64,000 bases of DNA from Metabacillus rhizolycopersici (GCF_020075705.1 NZ_JAIQUM010000020.1:1-64000), one strand, 5' to 3'. Shown: positions 37,500 through 46,864, counted from the stretch's first letter. Program-made: numbers and translations. The notes: generated by a model from the sequence alone, not told the origin.

Positions 37500-38379
37500 T
37501 TCCTCCCTTCGTTTTACTCGTTAAATATGTACACAGGTCATCTGCAGCGACTGATGTCATTTCAACACCTCTATAGCTAGCATGTTCTTTCTCTGAATCT
37601 GTAAAATTATTTTTCACAACAATATAAGCACTGTCTAACCCTATCCGCTTTTCATAAAGGATTTCTCTGTTTCCTACGATTTCATTCACAGCATCTTCTT
37701 GCCCATTTAAACCAATCGCATATTCCTTCAGATCCGCAATCGACATATGCAGAGTCATTTCACCTTCCTTTATAAGGAGAACATCTTCTAACAGATCCTC
37801 GATTTCATTTAATAGATGACTAGATAAAATAATCGTCCGGGGATGCTCAAGATATTCCTTTAGCAAAGCTCGGTAAAAGTCTTTTCGTACCGCTGAATCC
37901 ATTCCTGTCGTCGGTTCATCCAGGATCGTTAACGGACATCTTGCCGATAAAGCGAGAATCATATGAAACGTACTTTTCATTCCTTTGGATAAATGTTGAT
38001 GACGCTGTTTTGGGTGAAAAGAAAAATAATCGAAAAGACGTTCAGCTAACTCTTGGTTCCAATTTGCATAAAATGTCCCTGCAGTGTGAAGGATATCTTT
38101 CAACGTTAATGAGCTTGGAAAACTCATTTGGTCATCAATATAAATTCTATTTGCGGACACCTTTAAATTGTTAAATGGTTTTTCTGAAAATACTTGTACG
38201 TCTCCAGCTGTTTCATGTAAAAATCCAGCTAATACTTTTAAAAGCGTTGTTTTTCCAGCTCCATTTCTTCCAATGAGCCCTGTTATTTTATTTTCCTGAA
38301 TCGTAAAACTTAGTTCATTTAGCGCCTTTTTCTTGCCATACACTTTTAATAGCTTATTGCAAACAACAACATTCATCAT
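37474..38379 (-). CDS. ABC transporter ATPase, YtrB-like
   Basis: 301 residues. Walker A GRNGAGKTT near residue 37. The signature is degenerate, HLSKGMKSTFHMILAL, which is typical of the YtrB/YhcH class, and Walker B is CPLTILDEPTTGMD. The C-terminal 90 residues form a regulatory extension. It pairs with the overlapping permease gene and is preceded by the GntR repressor, whose stop it overlaps by four bases. Such operons in B. subtilis (ytrABCDEF) respond to cell-wall antibiotics; that role here is inference. Confidence 0.83.
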   Translation of the reverse strand: MMNVVVCNKLLKVYGKKKALNELSFTIQENKITGLIGRNGAGKTTLLKVLAGFLHETAGDVQVFSEKPFNNLKVSANRIYIDDQMSFPSSLTLKDILHTAGTFYANWNQELAERLFDYFSFHPKQRHQHLSKGMKSTFHMILALSARCPLTILDEPTTGMDSAVRKDFYRALLKEYLEHPRTIILSSHLLNEIEDLLEDVLLIKEGEMTLHMSIADLKEYAIGLNGQEDAVNEIVGNREILYEKRIGLDSAYIVVKNNFTDSEKEHASYRGVEMTSVAADDLCTYLTSKTKGGIDDVFSRG

Positions 38380-38756
38380 ACTTCCCCCTTACCTTTGTTT
38401 GCTTCTTTAATCATCTGTAGCAATTCATTTTCACTAACACTCAATCGTTCTGCTTCCAAAACAATTTCTCTTACTAAACGCTTCAATGTTTGATTTTTTC
38501 TTTTAGTAAGAATCATCTCTTTTGCATCAGTTGAAACAAACATCCCCAGTCCTCGCTTTTTATATAAAATTGATTCATCGGCTAATATATTTAATCCCTT
38601 TGCTGCAGTTGCCGGATTTATATTAAACATGTCCGCGAGCTGATATTGTGAATAGATCTTTTCATCTTGTTTGATACGCCCACTCAAGATTTCTGTTTCT
38701 AGCCATTCTGCAATTTGCACATAAATTGGTTTTGTACCATCTGTATTCAGAATCAA
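38376..38756 (-). CDS. GntR-family repressor, YtrA type
   Basis: 126 residues from the TTG at 38756, placed seven bases after AAAGGAGG; the open frame continues upstream without a ribosome site. N-terminal winged helix: PIYVQIAEWLETEILSGRIK, then DMFNINPATAAKGLNILADE. The short helical C-terminus without a ligand domain is characteristic of the YtrA subfamily, which usually represses the ABC operon that follows. A perfect inverted repeat overlaps the region just upstream (38784-38817). Confidence 0.87.
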   Translation of the reverse strand: MILNTDGTKPIYVQIAEWLETEILSGRIKQDEKIYSQYQLADMFNINPATAAKGLNILADESILYKKRGLGMFVSTDAKEMILTKRKNQTLKRLVREIVLEAERLSVSENELLQMIKEANKGKGEV

Positions 38757-38783
38757 GCGAAAACCTCCTTTCACACACCCTGT

Positions 38784-38855
38784 AACATAGTGCATTACTG
38801 TTGTAATGCACTATGTTGTAATTCCCATTATAATACATCTATGGTATGGAAGTCC
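38784..38855 (-). promoter_or_regulatory. promoter and operator of the GntR-ABC operon
   Basis: On the minus strand GGACTT (38850-38855), 17 bases, TATAAT (38827-38832). Downstream of the -10 lies a perfect 15-base inverted repeat with a four-base centre (38784-38798 and 38803-38817; half AACATAGTGCATTAC), ideally placed for repression by the GntR protein encoded next. Confidence 0.8.
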
Positions 38856-38950
38856 ATATAGAAAAACAACCCTATCACATTTCCAAAGTCCAACAGAAAA
38901 GCGCCTATTACATAACTAAAACAAAAAGGCTTGATCAGATAATTCTCATA

Positions 38951-38988
38951 AAAAATGAGCTTGGAAGGAATTCCCCAAGCTCATTTTT
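38951..38988. terminator. terminator after the lipoprotein gene
   Basis: A 14-base perfect stem (38951-38964 with 38975-38988), A-rich on one side and T-rich on the other. Confidence 0.85.
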
Positions 38989-39068
38989 GAGTAATCTATT
39001 TCTTATTTTCTCGTTCCTTCAATAAATCTTCTGTAACAACTAAAAAAAACACCTACTCCCCATTGATT

Positions 39069-39515
39069 TTATTCCATCATATCCTCTATCTTCCCAGAAT
39101 CTTTGTACACATAATACCAACCATAAGTAGCTGTATGTGAACTATCCTCATGATTTACAATCTCATACATATGGACAACATACTTATTCCCTTCTTCATG
39201 ATCAACCTCAACATGCAAAAAATGATTATCCCCAAGGCCAAGGTGCTCACGAACTAATGACTCCGCATCTACTTTATTTATGGATATGGTATTTTCGTTT
39301 TCTAATTCTCTTTGATTACTTTGAATATCGCCCGTAGATGTCACTTCTTGAACTTGACCATTTTCGTCTTTTGTTTCCTTTTCTATCTTATCGGTTTGTT
39401 TCATTTCTACTTGCTCACTTTTTTCCTCCAATGGCAGCACAGTTAGTTTAGAAGAACACGCAACAACACTAAGTAATAAAACGAATAGGCCGAAAAGAAT
39501 CAAAAATTTCTTCAT
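39069..39515 (-). CDS. putative lipoprotein with PepSY-like C-terminus
   Basis: 148 residues. A lipoprotein signal ends LLSVVAC (Cys near residue 20). A charged Glu/Lys/Gln linker follows, then a domain of about 65 residues with LVREHLGLGDNHFLHVEVDH and YGWYYVYKDSGKIEDM. Its shape resembles PepSY-type small inhibitory domains, though this is a weak match. ATG at 39515 gives the proper signal; upstream codons would not. Anchored on the outer face of the membrane. Function unknown. Confidence 0.68.
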   Translation of the reverse strand: MKKFLILFGLFVLLLSVVACSSKLTVLPLEEKSEQVEMKQTDKIEKETKDENGQVQEVTSTGDIQSNQRELENENTISINKVDAESLVREHLGLGDNHFLHVEVDHEEGNKYVVHMYEIVNHEDSSHTATYGWYYVYKDSGKIEDMME

Positions 39516-39568
39516 GAAGTGACCATCCCCTCTCTTACAATTAACCAACCTTTAAGCGAAAAACGACG

Positions 39569-40213
39569 TTAAAAAGAAACGTCGTTTTTTACTTTTCTTT
39601 GTTCTATTTTCGTCCGTACTAGCTGATCTACTGTGATCATCGCAATTAATACAAGGCCCCCAGCTATGAAACCACCGATTACGTCAGTGAAAAAATGCTC
39701 CCCTTCTACTAGCCTGCTAAAACCGATAAAAATAAGTAAAACGCTAGTACTCGTGATCACTATTTGTTTCATTTTTTGGGTTTGACTTGCCTTTACTACA
39801 TAATATGTAATCATTCCAAATAGTAGTAGTCCGACCATCACATGTCCACTTGGAAAACTAAAGCTATCTTCTATATGTTCTGGAAAGGATGGGCGCTCCC
39901 TTTCAACTATTGCTTTTAGCACCTTGTTACCAACATTTCCAATAAGAACGGATAAAAACAAGATAGCTGCCGCGAGAAAGTTTTTCTGAATAATGATAAA
40001 TAATAGCATTGATAAAAAAAGAATTGCAATAATTCCTACAGTTGACCCAAGCATTCCAATCCATTCTAGGACCAGAATTAAAGATTGGTCATGTAAGGTA
40101 TACATTCCCTTACCAATAGATGTGTCGAACTCATTAATACCATTCGTTTTAATTAACATGACTAAAACGATAAATAGAAAAGTTAACAACAATGATAAAT
40201 TAATCCTTTTCAC
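39569..40213 (-). CDS. PAP2-family membrane phosphatase
   Basis: 214 residues, six membrane helices. The three catalytic motifs are present in order: KAIVERERPSF (K-x6-RP), FSFPSGH, and SRLVEGEHFFTDVIGG (SR-x5-H-x3-D). It probably dephosphorylates a lipid phosphate such as phosphatidylglycerophosphate or undecaprenyl pyrophosphate at the outer face of the membrane; motif content cannot distinguish these. Its 3' end carries a small hairpin (AACGACGTT / AACGTCGTT, about 39560-39590) that may serve as terminator. Confidence 0.88.
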   Translation of the reverse strand: MKRINLSLLLTFLFIVLVMLIKTNGINEFDTSIGKGMYTLHDQSLILVLEWIGMLGSTVGIIAILFLSMLLFIIIQKNFLAAAILFLSVLIGNVGNKVLKAIVERERPSFPEHIEDSFSFPSGHVMVGLLLFGMITYYVVKASQTQKMKQIVITSTSVLLIFIGFSRLVEGEHFFTDVIGGFIAGGLVLIAMITVDQLVRTKIEQRKVKNDVSF

Positions 40214-40384
40214 ACTTTTCCTCCTAATCAGACTAAATTCTTGAATTTTTTAAACTTTACAACTACAATCTAGCTAATGTGAACCCATTTTTATTTTAAA
40301 CTATTTTAATTGTTATGCCATACCCTTATTACATAGCGTTTATCTATCTGACTTTTACTAGTACCACTCAAGAGGAGGAAAACT

Positions 40385-41587
40385 ATGCTTGATCATCTAT
40401 GGTCATTACTTGATACCCATTATTCAGAAATGGTAGAAATTCGTCGCTATTTACATATGCATCCTGAGGTTTCCTTTAAGGAAGTAAAAACGGCAAGCTA
40501 TATTGTCAATTATTATGAGAAGCTTGGAGTTGACGTAAGATCAAATGTAGGTGGGAACGGTGTTGTCGCAACAATAAAAGGTGATTTACCCGGACCAACT
40601 GTTGCTTTACGAGCAGATTTTGATGCACTTCCGATTCAAGACGAAAAGGATGTCGAATACAAATCAACTGTACCAGGTGTAATGCATGCATGTGGTCATG
40701 ATGGTCATACAGCAACATTGCTTGTTCTAGCGAAGGTTCTCTTTAATAATCGACATCTTCTGAACGGAAATATTGTCCTTATTCACCAGCATGCTGAGGA
40801 ATATGCTCCAGGCGGGGCGTTGGCTATGATTAACGATGGTTGTTTAGATGGCGTCGATGTGATCTTTGGTACCCACCTTTGGGCAACTTTGCCGGTTGGA
40901 AAAATTGAATACCGAGTTGGTCCGATAATGGCCGCCGCAGATCGATTTGAAATTACAATCCTTGGGCAGGGGGGCCATGGAGCACAGCCTCATCAAACAA
41001 AGGATGCCATCTTGATTGGTTCCCAAGTCGTCAGTAATTTACAGCAAATCGTTAGCCGGAAGGTCGATCCCGTTGAAACAGCGGTCGTAACAGTCGGTTC
41101 ATTCGTTGCGGAAAATGCTTTTAATATCATTGCTGATTCTGCAAAATTAATCGGCACTGTACGGACATTTGATGAAGATGTACGAACGCAAATTGAACAG
41201 GAAATTGAGCATGTTATAAAAGGAACTTGCTTAATGAATGAAGCTCAATACGACTATCAATTCTTAAGAGGTTACCCACCTGTTGTAAACCATCCGAATG
41301 AAACGGAATTTCTTAAAAACGTCTCCGCGCACGTTCCTGGAATTCATACGATTGAAGAAAGTCCGTTACAAATGATTGCGGAGGATTTCGGTTATTATTT
41401 GCAGCATGTGAAAGGAACATTCTTTTTCACCGGTGCAATGCCAGCAAATGAAAAACACGCCTATCCTCATCATCATCCAAAGTTTGACATTGATGAAAAA
41501 TCACTACTTATCGCTGCAAAAACACTATGTAAAGCAGCTATTCAGTATCAGCTCGATTCAGTGAACGGTAATCAGGTCTCATTATAA
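40385..41587 (+). CDS. yhaA: M20-family amidohydrolase/peptidase YhaA
   Basis: 400 residues, the length of HipO-type amidohydrolases. Metal-site motifs: HMHPEVSFKE, ALRADFDALPI, MHACGHDGHTA, HQHAEEYAPGG and a C-terminal His in HAYPHHHPKF. The dimerisation insert starts near GQGGHGAQPHQTKDA. These enzymes cleave N-acyl amino acids. Position beside ecs and the YhfA-like gene equals that of B. subtilis yhaA. Start ATG 40385 behind GAGGAGG. Followed by a strong terminator. Confidence 0.9.
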   Translation: MLDHLWSLLDTHYSEMVEIRRYLHMHPEVSFKEVKTASYIVNYYEKLGVDVRSNVGGNGVVATIKGDLPGPTVALRADFDALPIQDEKDVEYKSTVPGVMHACGHDGHTATLLVLAKVLFNNRHLLNGNIVLIHQHAEEYAPGGALAMINDGCLDGVDVIFGTHLWATLPVGKIEYRVGPIMAAADRFEITILGQGGHGAQPHQTKDAILIGSQVVSNLQQIVSRKVDPVETAVVTVGSFVAENAFNIIADSAKLIGTVRTFDEDVRTQIEQEIEHVIKGTCLMNEAQYDYQFLRGYPPVVNHPNETEFLKNVSAHVPGIHTIEESPLQMIAEDFGYYLQHVKGTFFFTGAMPANEKHAYPHHHPKFDIDEKSLLIAAKTLCKAAIQYQLDSVNGNQVSL

Positions 41588-41601
41588 GAATGAACACAGA
41601 T

Positions 41602-41647
41602 CCCCAGAATAATGGACCTTTAACGTATCCATAATTCTGGGGTCTTT
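41602..41647 (+). terminator. terminator of yhaA
   Basis: CCCCAGAAT and ATGGA pair with TCCAT and ATTCTGGGG, then TCTTTTT. From 41650 to 42020 I see no credible gene; a reading frame at 41730-41972 lacks a ribosome site and any family resemblance. Confidence 0.85.
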
Positions 41648-42020
41648 TTATTTAATAGACTGGCTTTTTATTTTTAATATTACCGATTTTACTTTCACCC
41701 ATGTCAATATCTCCGAAAAATCGTAATAAGTGAAAATGGATATTCCTTATATAGAAAGAAATCTATCATTACTAAAATGTCTGATGGCATCCAGCCCATT
41801 ACTTCAGAGTCATCTATCACTTCAATCAAAAGGATTTCACGGAAATTCCCTCATGACCAGCAAAAATGGTTCATCTCGTCAGAACCCTTATTACTTACAT
41901 GAAATATCTTCTCACTTTTCTGAAAATAATCCACTTATACGATATATTCAGATAATATTACTAGGTAGATAATTAGATATTCATTCTAGTGTAATTCCAG
42001 AAATTATTTTCAAAAAACCA

Positions 42021-42049
42021 TTGCATAATAATGCACATTAATACATAAT
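42021..42049 (+). promoter_or_regulatory. promoter of the NhaC gene
   Basis: TTGCAT (42021-42026), 17 bases, CATAAT (42044-42049), 45 bases before the start codon. Confidence 0.5.
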
Positions 42050-42094
42050 TATGTCGATGTTATTTCATGTACATTATTTTAGGAGGACATCAGG

Positions 42095-43615
42095 ATGGAA
42101 CATCTAGGATGGGTGTCATTGATACCGCCATTATTAGCAATTGTGGCGGCGCTTGTGACAAAAAACGTTATTATTTCATTATTTTTAGGTACTTTTTCTG
42201 GAGTTTTAATTTTAGCTAGTGGGATGCCACTGACTGCAACTAAAACGATGATTGGCGAATATTTATTTGTTCAATTAACAGACGGTTACAACGCAGGAGT
42301 ACTTGTTCTACTTGTGTTTATCGGTGGGTTTGTGGCCCTAATGGAAAAATCAGGTGGAGCCGCTGCTTTTGCTGAAAAGGTCATCAAATTTTTAAATACA
42401 AAGGCGAAAACACAACTTGCCGCTTGGTTTGGCGGTATTATTATATTTTTCTCAGATCTCGGTACACCACTTTTAGTAGGACCTATTTTTGAAAAGGTAT
42501 TTGATAAGGCAAAAATTTCTAGAGAAAAATTAGCGTGGATTATTGATTCAACTTCTTCCCCTGTAGCCGTTCTTATCCCATTCATAGGCTGGGGCGTTTA
42601 TATCATGGGACTTATTCAAAAAGAGTTCGATAGTTTAAAAATTACTGAAACAGATTGGGATGCTTTCATGCAAGCTATTCCATTTCAATTCTATCCAATC
42701 TTAGCGGTATTATTGGTACCACTTGTTGCATTAACAAAACTCGAGTTTGGCGCGATGGCCAGAGCTGAAAAGCGTGTACAAGAAACAGGCGCTATATTTT
42801 GGCCAAACTCCAAACCAATGAGAAAACCCGACAATATGGTAGAACTGCAGAATACAAAGAGCAAGGCAAGCTTAATATTGGTTCCGCTCTTAGTATTACT
42901 CGTGACTTTATTCGGAATGCTAATTCCTCTTGGATTTCCATTTGAAAAAATTGATGGCAGTGCCTTCCGTGTCGCTTTAACAACTGCTTACTTATTCGCA
43001 GCAATCGTACTAATTGTCATGATGGTTGTCTATAAAGTTAAAAAATTTGGGGAAGTCTTCGATATTTATTTATCAGGTATGCAAAGAATGATGACTGTCG
43101 CTGCTATTCTTGTCCTTGCTTGGTCACTAGGAACCGTGATGAAAAACTTAGGAACGGCCAATTATGTAGTCGAAATCATGGATGGAAATATCCCTGTTTA
43201 CTTGATCCCTGCTATTCTTTTTGTGGGTGGCGCATGTATGTCATTTGCAACTGGTACATCATGGGGTACGTTTGCTATCATGATGCCACTTGCAATTCCA
43301 ATGGCTGTTCACCTCGATGCTTCAATCTATATCTGTATTGGGGCCGTGTTATCAGGAGGAATCTTCGGGGACCACTGTTCACCAATCTCTGATACTTCAA
43401 TCCTATCTTCAACTGGAGCTGGGACCGACCATATGGATCACGTAAAAACACAACTTCCATATGCTCTGATGAACGGAGCTTCAGCACTTGCTGCTTTCTT
43501 AATTGCTGGTATGACTTCAAGCGTCCTATCCCTTGGAGCGGCTATTATCTTCATGATTGTAGCGGTTTTCGTTATTTCGAAATGGCAGAGAAAAAACAGT
43601 GTTAGTGTTCAATAA
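42095..43615 (+). CDS. NhaC-family Na+/H+ antiporter
   Basis: 506 residues, about 11-12 membrane helices. Recognisable family stretches are FFSDLGTPLLVGP, DSTSSPVAVLIPFIGWG and GGACMSFATGTSWGTFAIMMP, then GGIFGDHCSPISDTSILSSTGAG, the last containing the conserved Asp/Ser cluster. NhaC proteins exchange Na+ for H+ or, in some members, for amino acids or organic acids; the exact substrate is not settled by sequence. Ribosome site AGGAGGACAT. Monocistronic. Confidence 0.88.
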   Translation: MEHLGWVSLIPPLLAIVAALVTKNVIISLFLGTFSGVLILASGMPLTATKTMIGEYLFVQLTDGYNAGVLVLLVFIGGFVALMEKSGGAAAFAEKVIKFLNTKAKTQLAAWFGGIIIFFSDLGTPLLVGPIFEKVFDKAKISREKLAWIIDSTSSPVAVLIPFIGWGVYIMGLIQKEFDSLKITETDWDAFMQAIPFQFYPILAVLLVPLVALTKLEFGAMARAEKRVQETGAIFWPNSKPMRKPDNMVELQNTKSKASLILVPLLVLLVTLFGMLIPLGFPFEKIDGSAFRVALTTAYLFAAIVLIVMMVVYKVKKFGEVFDIYLSGMQRMMTVAAILVLAWSLGTVMKNLGTANYVVEIMDGNIPVYLIPAILFVGGACMSFATGTSWGTFAIMMPLAIPMAVHLDASIYICIGAVLSGGIFGDHCSPISDTSILSSTGAGTDHMDHVKTQLPYALMNGASALAAFLIAGMTSSVLSLGAAIIFMIVAVFVISKWQRKNSVSVQ

Positions 43616-43903
43616 GAGAGATTATTTCAAAGTGGCTTCTAGGCCCTTACTTCTCTTATGATGTATTAACATAGAAAAAGACATCTCTAGTAGCAAAAAT
43701 GAAAGCAGTGGAATTCGCCAATCGAATCTCACTGCTTTTCACATTTTACAAGTTGAAAAAATATAACCATTTTTTCAATTTTTTAACTAAAGAGGCCCTT
43801 ATTTTTTTCCCAAAAACCCTTCAACAAATGATTTTGTCGTTTCATTTGTTACAACATCTTCATAACTACTTAGGCGCATTTGCTTGCTTTTAGAAAAACC
43901 AAA

Positions 43904-43943
43904 AAGCGACCTTGTCAATTAAATGAACATAACAAGGTCGCTT
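43904..43943. terminator. bidirectional terminator, copy 2 of a dispersed hairpin
   Basis: AAGCGACCTTGT pairs with ACAAGGTCGCTT. It closely resembles 27503-27542 including flanks, and again lies between convergent genes. The rest of 43616-43988 shows no gene. Confidence 0.85.
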
Positions 43944-43988
43944 ACATTATTTCCTCACTCATAACTTTTTACCCTTTCAGTTTATTAA

Positions 43989-44132
43989 CTAGTTAATATA
44001 TTGTTTTTCCATTTTTGTTTCCGACTGTTCCCGTGCATCCTCATTAAACTGATTGAATAAATAAGTTAAATACGAATTTAATTCAAAACGATCTCCATTA
44101 ACAAAGTCAGTTAAAATCAGTTTATTCTTCAT
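43989..44132 (-). CDS. hypothetical 47-residue protein
   Basis: Reads MKNKLILTDFVNGDRFELNS and continues with LFNQFNEDAREQ. Start chosen because GGGGAAAG precedes it with good spacing. No family known. It follows the IDEAL-domain gene and may share its transcript. Confidence 0.4.
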   Translation of the reverse strand: MKNKLILTDFVNGDRFELNSYLTYLFNQFNEDAREQSETKMEKQYIN

Positions 44133-44220
44133 TGACACTTTCCCCACCCTTACAATTATTTTTATCTTCATCCTTTCCAAACTATCAATCTCTTATACAT
44201 CCATAACAATTTTTCTAGAT

Positions 44221-44430
44221 TTAGGTAGTAATGTAACTCTTTAGTTCCTCAGTTAATCGGAGGAACTCTTGCTTATTTCGATCTTTTAACGAGCGGTCAA
44301 TTTCCTTAAGAATTTGATCTTTCCGGTAATCACGAGAAACTTTATCTAACACCATTTCAACATATAAAGAATTAACAGTTTCTGTATCTACTTTAGGTTG
44401 TTGTGACGCACTACGTAAAAATTTCCCCAT
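44221..44430 (-). CDS. IDEAL-domain small protein
   Basis: 69 residues. The C-terminal half LYVEMVLDKVSRDYRKDQIL, then EIDRSLKDRNKQEFLRLTEEL, fits the IDEAL domain, a helical module found in small Bacillales proteins, for example at the ends of ComK-competence-related or YpiB proteins. Ribosome site AAGGAGATGG, ATG 44430. No partner recognised; the neighbouring 47-residue frame could be one. Role unknown. Confidence 0.7.
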   Translation of the reverse strand: MGKFLRSASQQPKVDTETVNSLYVEMVLDKVSRDYRKDQILKEIDRSLKDRNKQEFLRLTEELKSYITT

Positions 44431-44730
44431 TGGAAACCATCTCCTTACTCTTTTTTTTTACAGACTAATAAGCTTATCTTTTCCCTGGATCGGTTCCACC
44501 TACCACAAAAGCTGTGACGGCCATTAATGCTATGCTATCCTATCTATCTTTAATTGTAACTGAAAACGCTTACAATTACAAATGATATTGAAAAAATTCT
44601 TATTAAAGGAAAATAAAGGAATATCCATTTTCTAATATCCCCTTAGTAATATTCCATTAAATTTATCAAAAACGCTTAAATTATAGTGTTAATAAGCTTC
44701 AGTTCGTTCGATAATCTTTCAGTTAATAAC

Positions 44731-44764
44731 AAAACTGACGTATGTCAACTTACACGTCAGTTTT
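44731..44764. terminator. terminator upstream of the IDEAL gene pair
   Basis: An 11-base perfect stem (44731-44741 with 44754-44764), loop of 12. It lies downstream of the minus-strand frame 44853-45059, supporting expression of that frame. The 44431-44730 stretch holds nothing else I can name. Confidence 0.75.
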
Positions 44765-44852
44765 GAAGTTGTTTTATCGTTTAGCACCTATACTTACTTG
44801 ATATAAAAGAAAGGTGACCTTCTGTGAGAATTGCTTTAATGCATCCTAGAAG

Positions 44853-45059
44853 TTAGCTTTTATTATCTTTTCTCTTCATTATTTCCCTTATGCAAAGCAT
44901 GATTAATACAATGATTAAACAAATAGTAATGATATTTAACCAAAATAAATGGAACAAAAGGTTATTTAAGCTATCCATTACTATTAAAACGATTAATACA
45001 TTCCATAATCGTGTTTGAGCCTTACTTTGACTACTCGATTTTTCAAAAAACAGGCCCAC
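44853..45059 (-). CDS. small hypothetical membrane protein
   Basis: 68 residues with two membrane helices (about 19-37 and 42-60) and a basic C-terminus (REIMKRKDNKS). GTG start at 45059 with GGGGTGG somewhat far upstream, so initiation is uncertain. It lies downstream of the flotillin gene on the same strand and is followed by a good terminator. B. subtilis floT also has a small downstream gene (yuaI), but no similarity is evident. Confidence 0.42.
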   Translation of the reverse strand: MGLFFEKSSSQSKAQTRLWNVLIVLIVMDSLNNLLFHLFWLNIITICLIIVLIMLCIREIMKRKDNKS

Positions 45060-45198
45060 TCTGAGGCCACCCCGATTCCAAAAAAGCCAAATTAATAAAA
45101 TGATATTATTCCATTTTCACCCATTTAAATTTACCCTTCAAATAATTATTTGAACATAGCCTAAACTAAACTGCTACTAAAATGTCCATTCTTGAATT

Positions 45199-46704
45199 TT
45201 ACACTAACTCACTTACGAACTCTTCCTTATTAGTTTTTTCATCGACCTTGCCATGATCTAATCGAATCTCAGGTGTATTTGTCATCGTACCTTGATTAGT
45301 AAATCCATTCGACCTTGAAGCGTATGACTTTACTAATTCTGCTACATCAATACCTATCATTTCTTTCAATGGCTCTTGCATTTCAACCATTGTTTTTGTA
45401 ATGCTCCTTCCAAAAGATGGGACACCTTGCCCGTTACCCGAATCAATAATTTTTACCGATTCAATATTGTTAAGTGGTTGGGCAATTTTCTCAGCAAATA
45501 CTGGGAGCATTTCAATTAATTTCTCAGTAATAATGACATCACCGTGTTTTTCCATCGCTTCAGCTAATAGCTTACGAGCTTCCGCTTCAGCCTTACCTCG
45601 TTCGCGAATAACATCAGCTTCAGCAGAACCTTCCTCCCTGCGAATCTTAGCCTTTGCTTCCCCATCAATCTCAAGCTTACGCGCCTCTGCTTCCGCTTTA
45701 CGTGTAGTTTCATAGTATTCAGCATCAGCTTTTGCTTTACGAACTTTACTTTCCTCTTCCTCTAACTTAACAGCTCGTTCCCGTTCTAGAAATTGAAGTG
45801 TTAATTCCTCTTCTTTTACTTCTTTCGCCAGTTTTGCCTTTTCTAACTCATAGGACTGTTCTGATTTCGCTCGAGCACGCTCCGTTTCTTCTTTGAAGGC
45901 AGCGTCTTTAATATCCTTTTCCTTTTTTGACTCTGCAATGGCAATTTGACGTTTGTATTCTTCCTCTTTGGCCTCTTGGTCAGTTTGTGCTTTATGAATA
46001 CGAGTTTCACGCTCATTGTTAGCTTCTGCAATTTCTGCTAGTTTACGAACTTCAGCAATACGGGGTCTCCCTAAGTTTTCTAAGTAACCATTCTCCTCAT
46101 CAGCATCACGTAAATCAGTAAGACCTAAGGACGTAATTTTGAACCCCATTAAGTCCAGTTGTTTTTGTGCTATTTCAGATACATCATAATTGAATTTTTC
46201 TCGATCACTGTTAATATCTTCTACCGTCATTTTAGAAAGAATTGCACGAAGGTTACTACCTAACACCTCAATGATTTCAGCTTCAATCTCATCTTGGTCT
46301 TTCCCTAAGAACTGCTCCGCATAGTTTGCAATCCCGTTTAATGTATCTGCTACCTTAACCATTGCTACAGCATCAGCAACAATTGGCACACCACCATTTG
46401 TGTAAACTCTTGGCGTTGATAACTTCAACTGAAATGATGTAAGATTTACAGGTGTTGATGTTTGGAATCGTCTTAATTGATAGCCCCCACCTCTGATGAT
46501 CTTCATTGAACGTCCTTCTTGGTCAGAGAAAATATTGGACTCTTTCTCAGGATCACCTAACTTCGGTCCTGTAATAACTAAAGCTTCGTTGGACTTCGCT
46601 GTTCGGTAACGATATCTTACCCAAAAGAAATACCCAACACCTCCTAATGCAGCAACAATCAACACTGGAATTAAAAATATAAGTGCTCCAAAAAAATTGA
46701 ACAT
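45199..46704 (-). CDS. floT: flotillin FloT (YuaG)
   Basis: 501 residues. A membrane hairpin at the N-terminus (GALIFLIPVLIVAALGGVGY) is followed by an SPFH/PHB domain about 45-220 with TPVNLTSFQLKLSTP. A long coiled coil of EAEA-type repeats (AEARKLEIDGEAKAKIRREE) lies about 220-420, then the C-terminal oligomerisation part. It scaffolds membrane microdomains. ATG 46704 follows CAGGAGGGG; the frame upstream is leader. A sigma-W promoter lies at 46839-46864. The usual partner yuaF (NfeD-like) is absent. Confidence 0.92.
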   Translation of the reverse strand: MFNFFGALIFLIPVLIVAALGGVGYFFWVRYRYRTAKSNEALVITGPKLGDPEKESNIFSDQEGRSMKIIRGGGYQLRRFQTSTPVNLTSFQLKLSTPRVYTNGGVPIVADAVAMVKVADTLNGIANYAEQFLGKDQDEIEAEIIEVLGSNLRAILSKMTVEDINSDREKFNYDVSEIAQKQLDLMGFKITSLGLTDLRDADEENGYLENLGRPRIAEVRKLAEIAEANNERETRIHKAQTDQEAKEEEYKRQIAIAESKKEKDIKDAAFKEETERARAKSEQSYELEKAKLAKEVKEEELTLQFLERERAVKLEEEESKVRKAKADAEYYETTRKAEAEARKLEIDGEAKAKIRREEGSAEADVIRERGKAEAEARKLLAEAMEKHGDVIITEKLIEMLPVFAEKIAQPLNNIESVKIIDSGNGQGVPSFGRSITKTMVEMQEPLKEMIGIDVAELVKSYASRSNGFTNQGTMTNTPEIRLDHGKVDEKTNKEEFVSELV

Positions 46705-46838
46705 TCTCGCTTCCCCTCCTGTATGTATTATTTTATAAAACCCTACAATTGTAGAGTATTTAACAAAGATCGTTATAAGCGCTTTAAATTCACCTTTAAG
46801 TAAACCCTTCATAACTACTTACATGTTCATATACCTAA

Positions 46839-46864
46839 TACGAATAGGAGCGCTTAAAGTTTCA
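46839..46864 (-). promoter_or_regulatory. sigma-W promoter of floT
   Basis: TGAAAC (46859-46864) and CGTA (46839-46842) with exactly 16 bases between, the sigma-W consensus, about 135 bases before floT. B. subtilis yuaFGI is a sigma-W operon, so this is expected. Confidence 0.85.

Noticed and set aside
41730..41972. 80-codon plus-strand reading frame between yhaA and nhaC
   Set aside because: No ribosome site, no family resemblance, biased composition; probably chance.
46705..46812. N-terminal extension of floT to 46812
   Set aside because: The ATG at 46704 has a strong AGGAGGGG site and begins the flotillin sequence; the extension is unlike any flotillin N-terminus. Kept only as a leader question.
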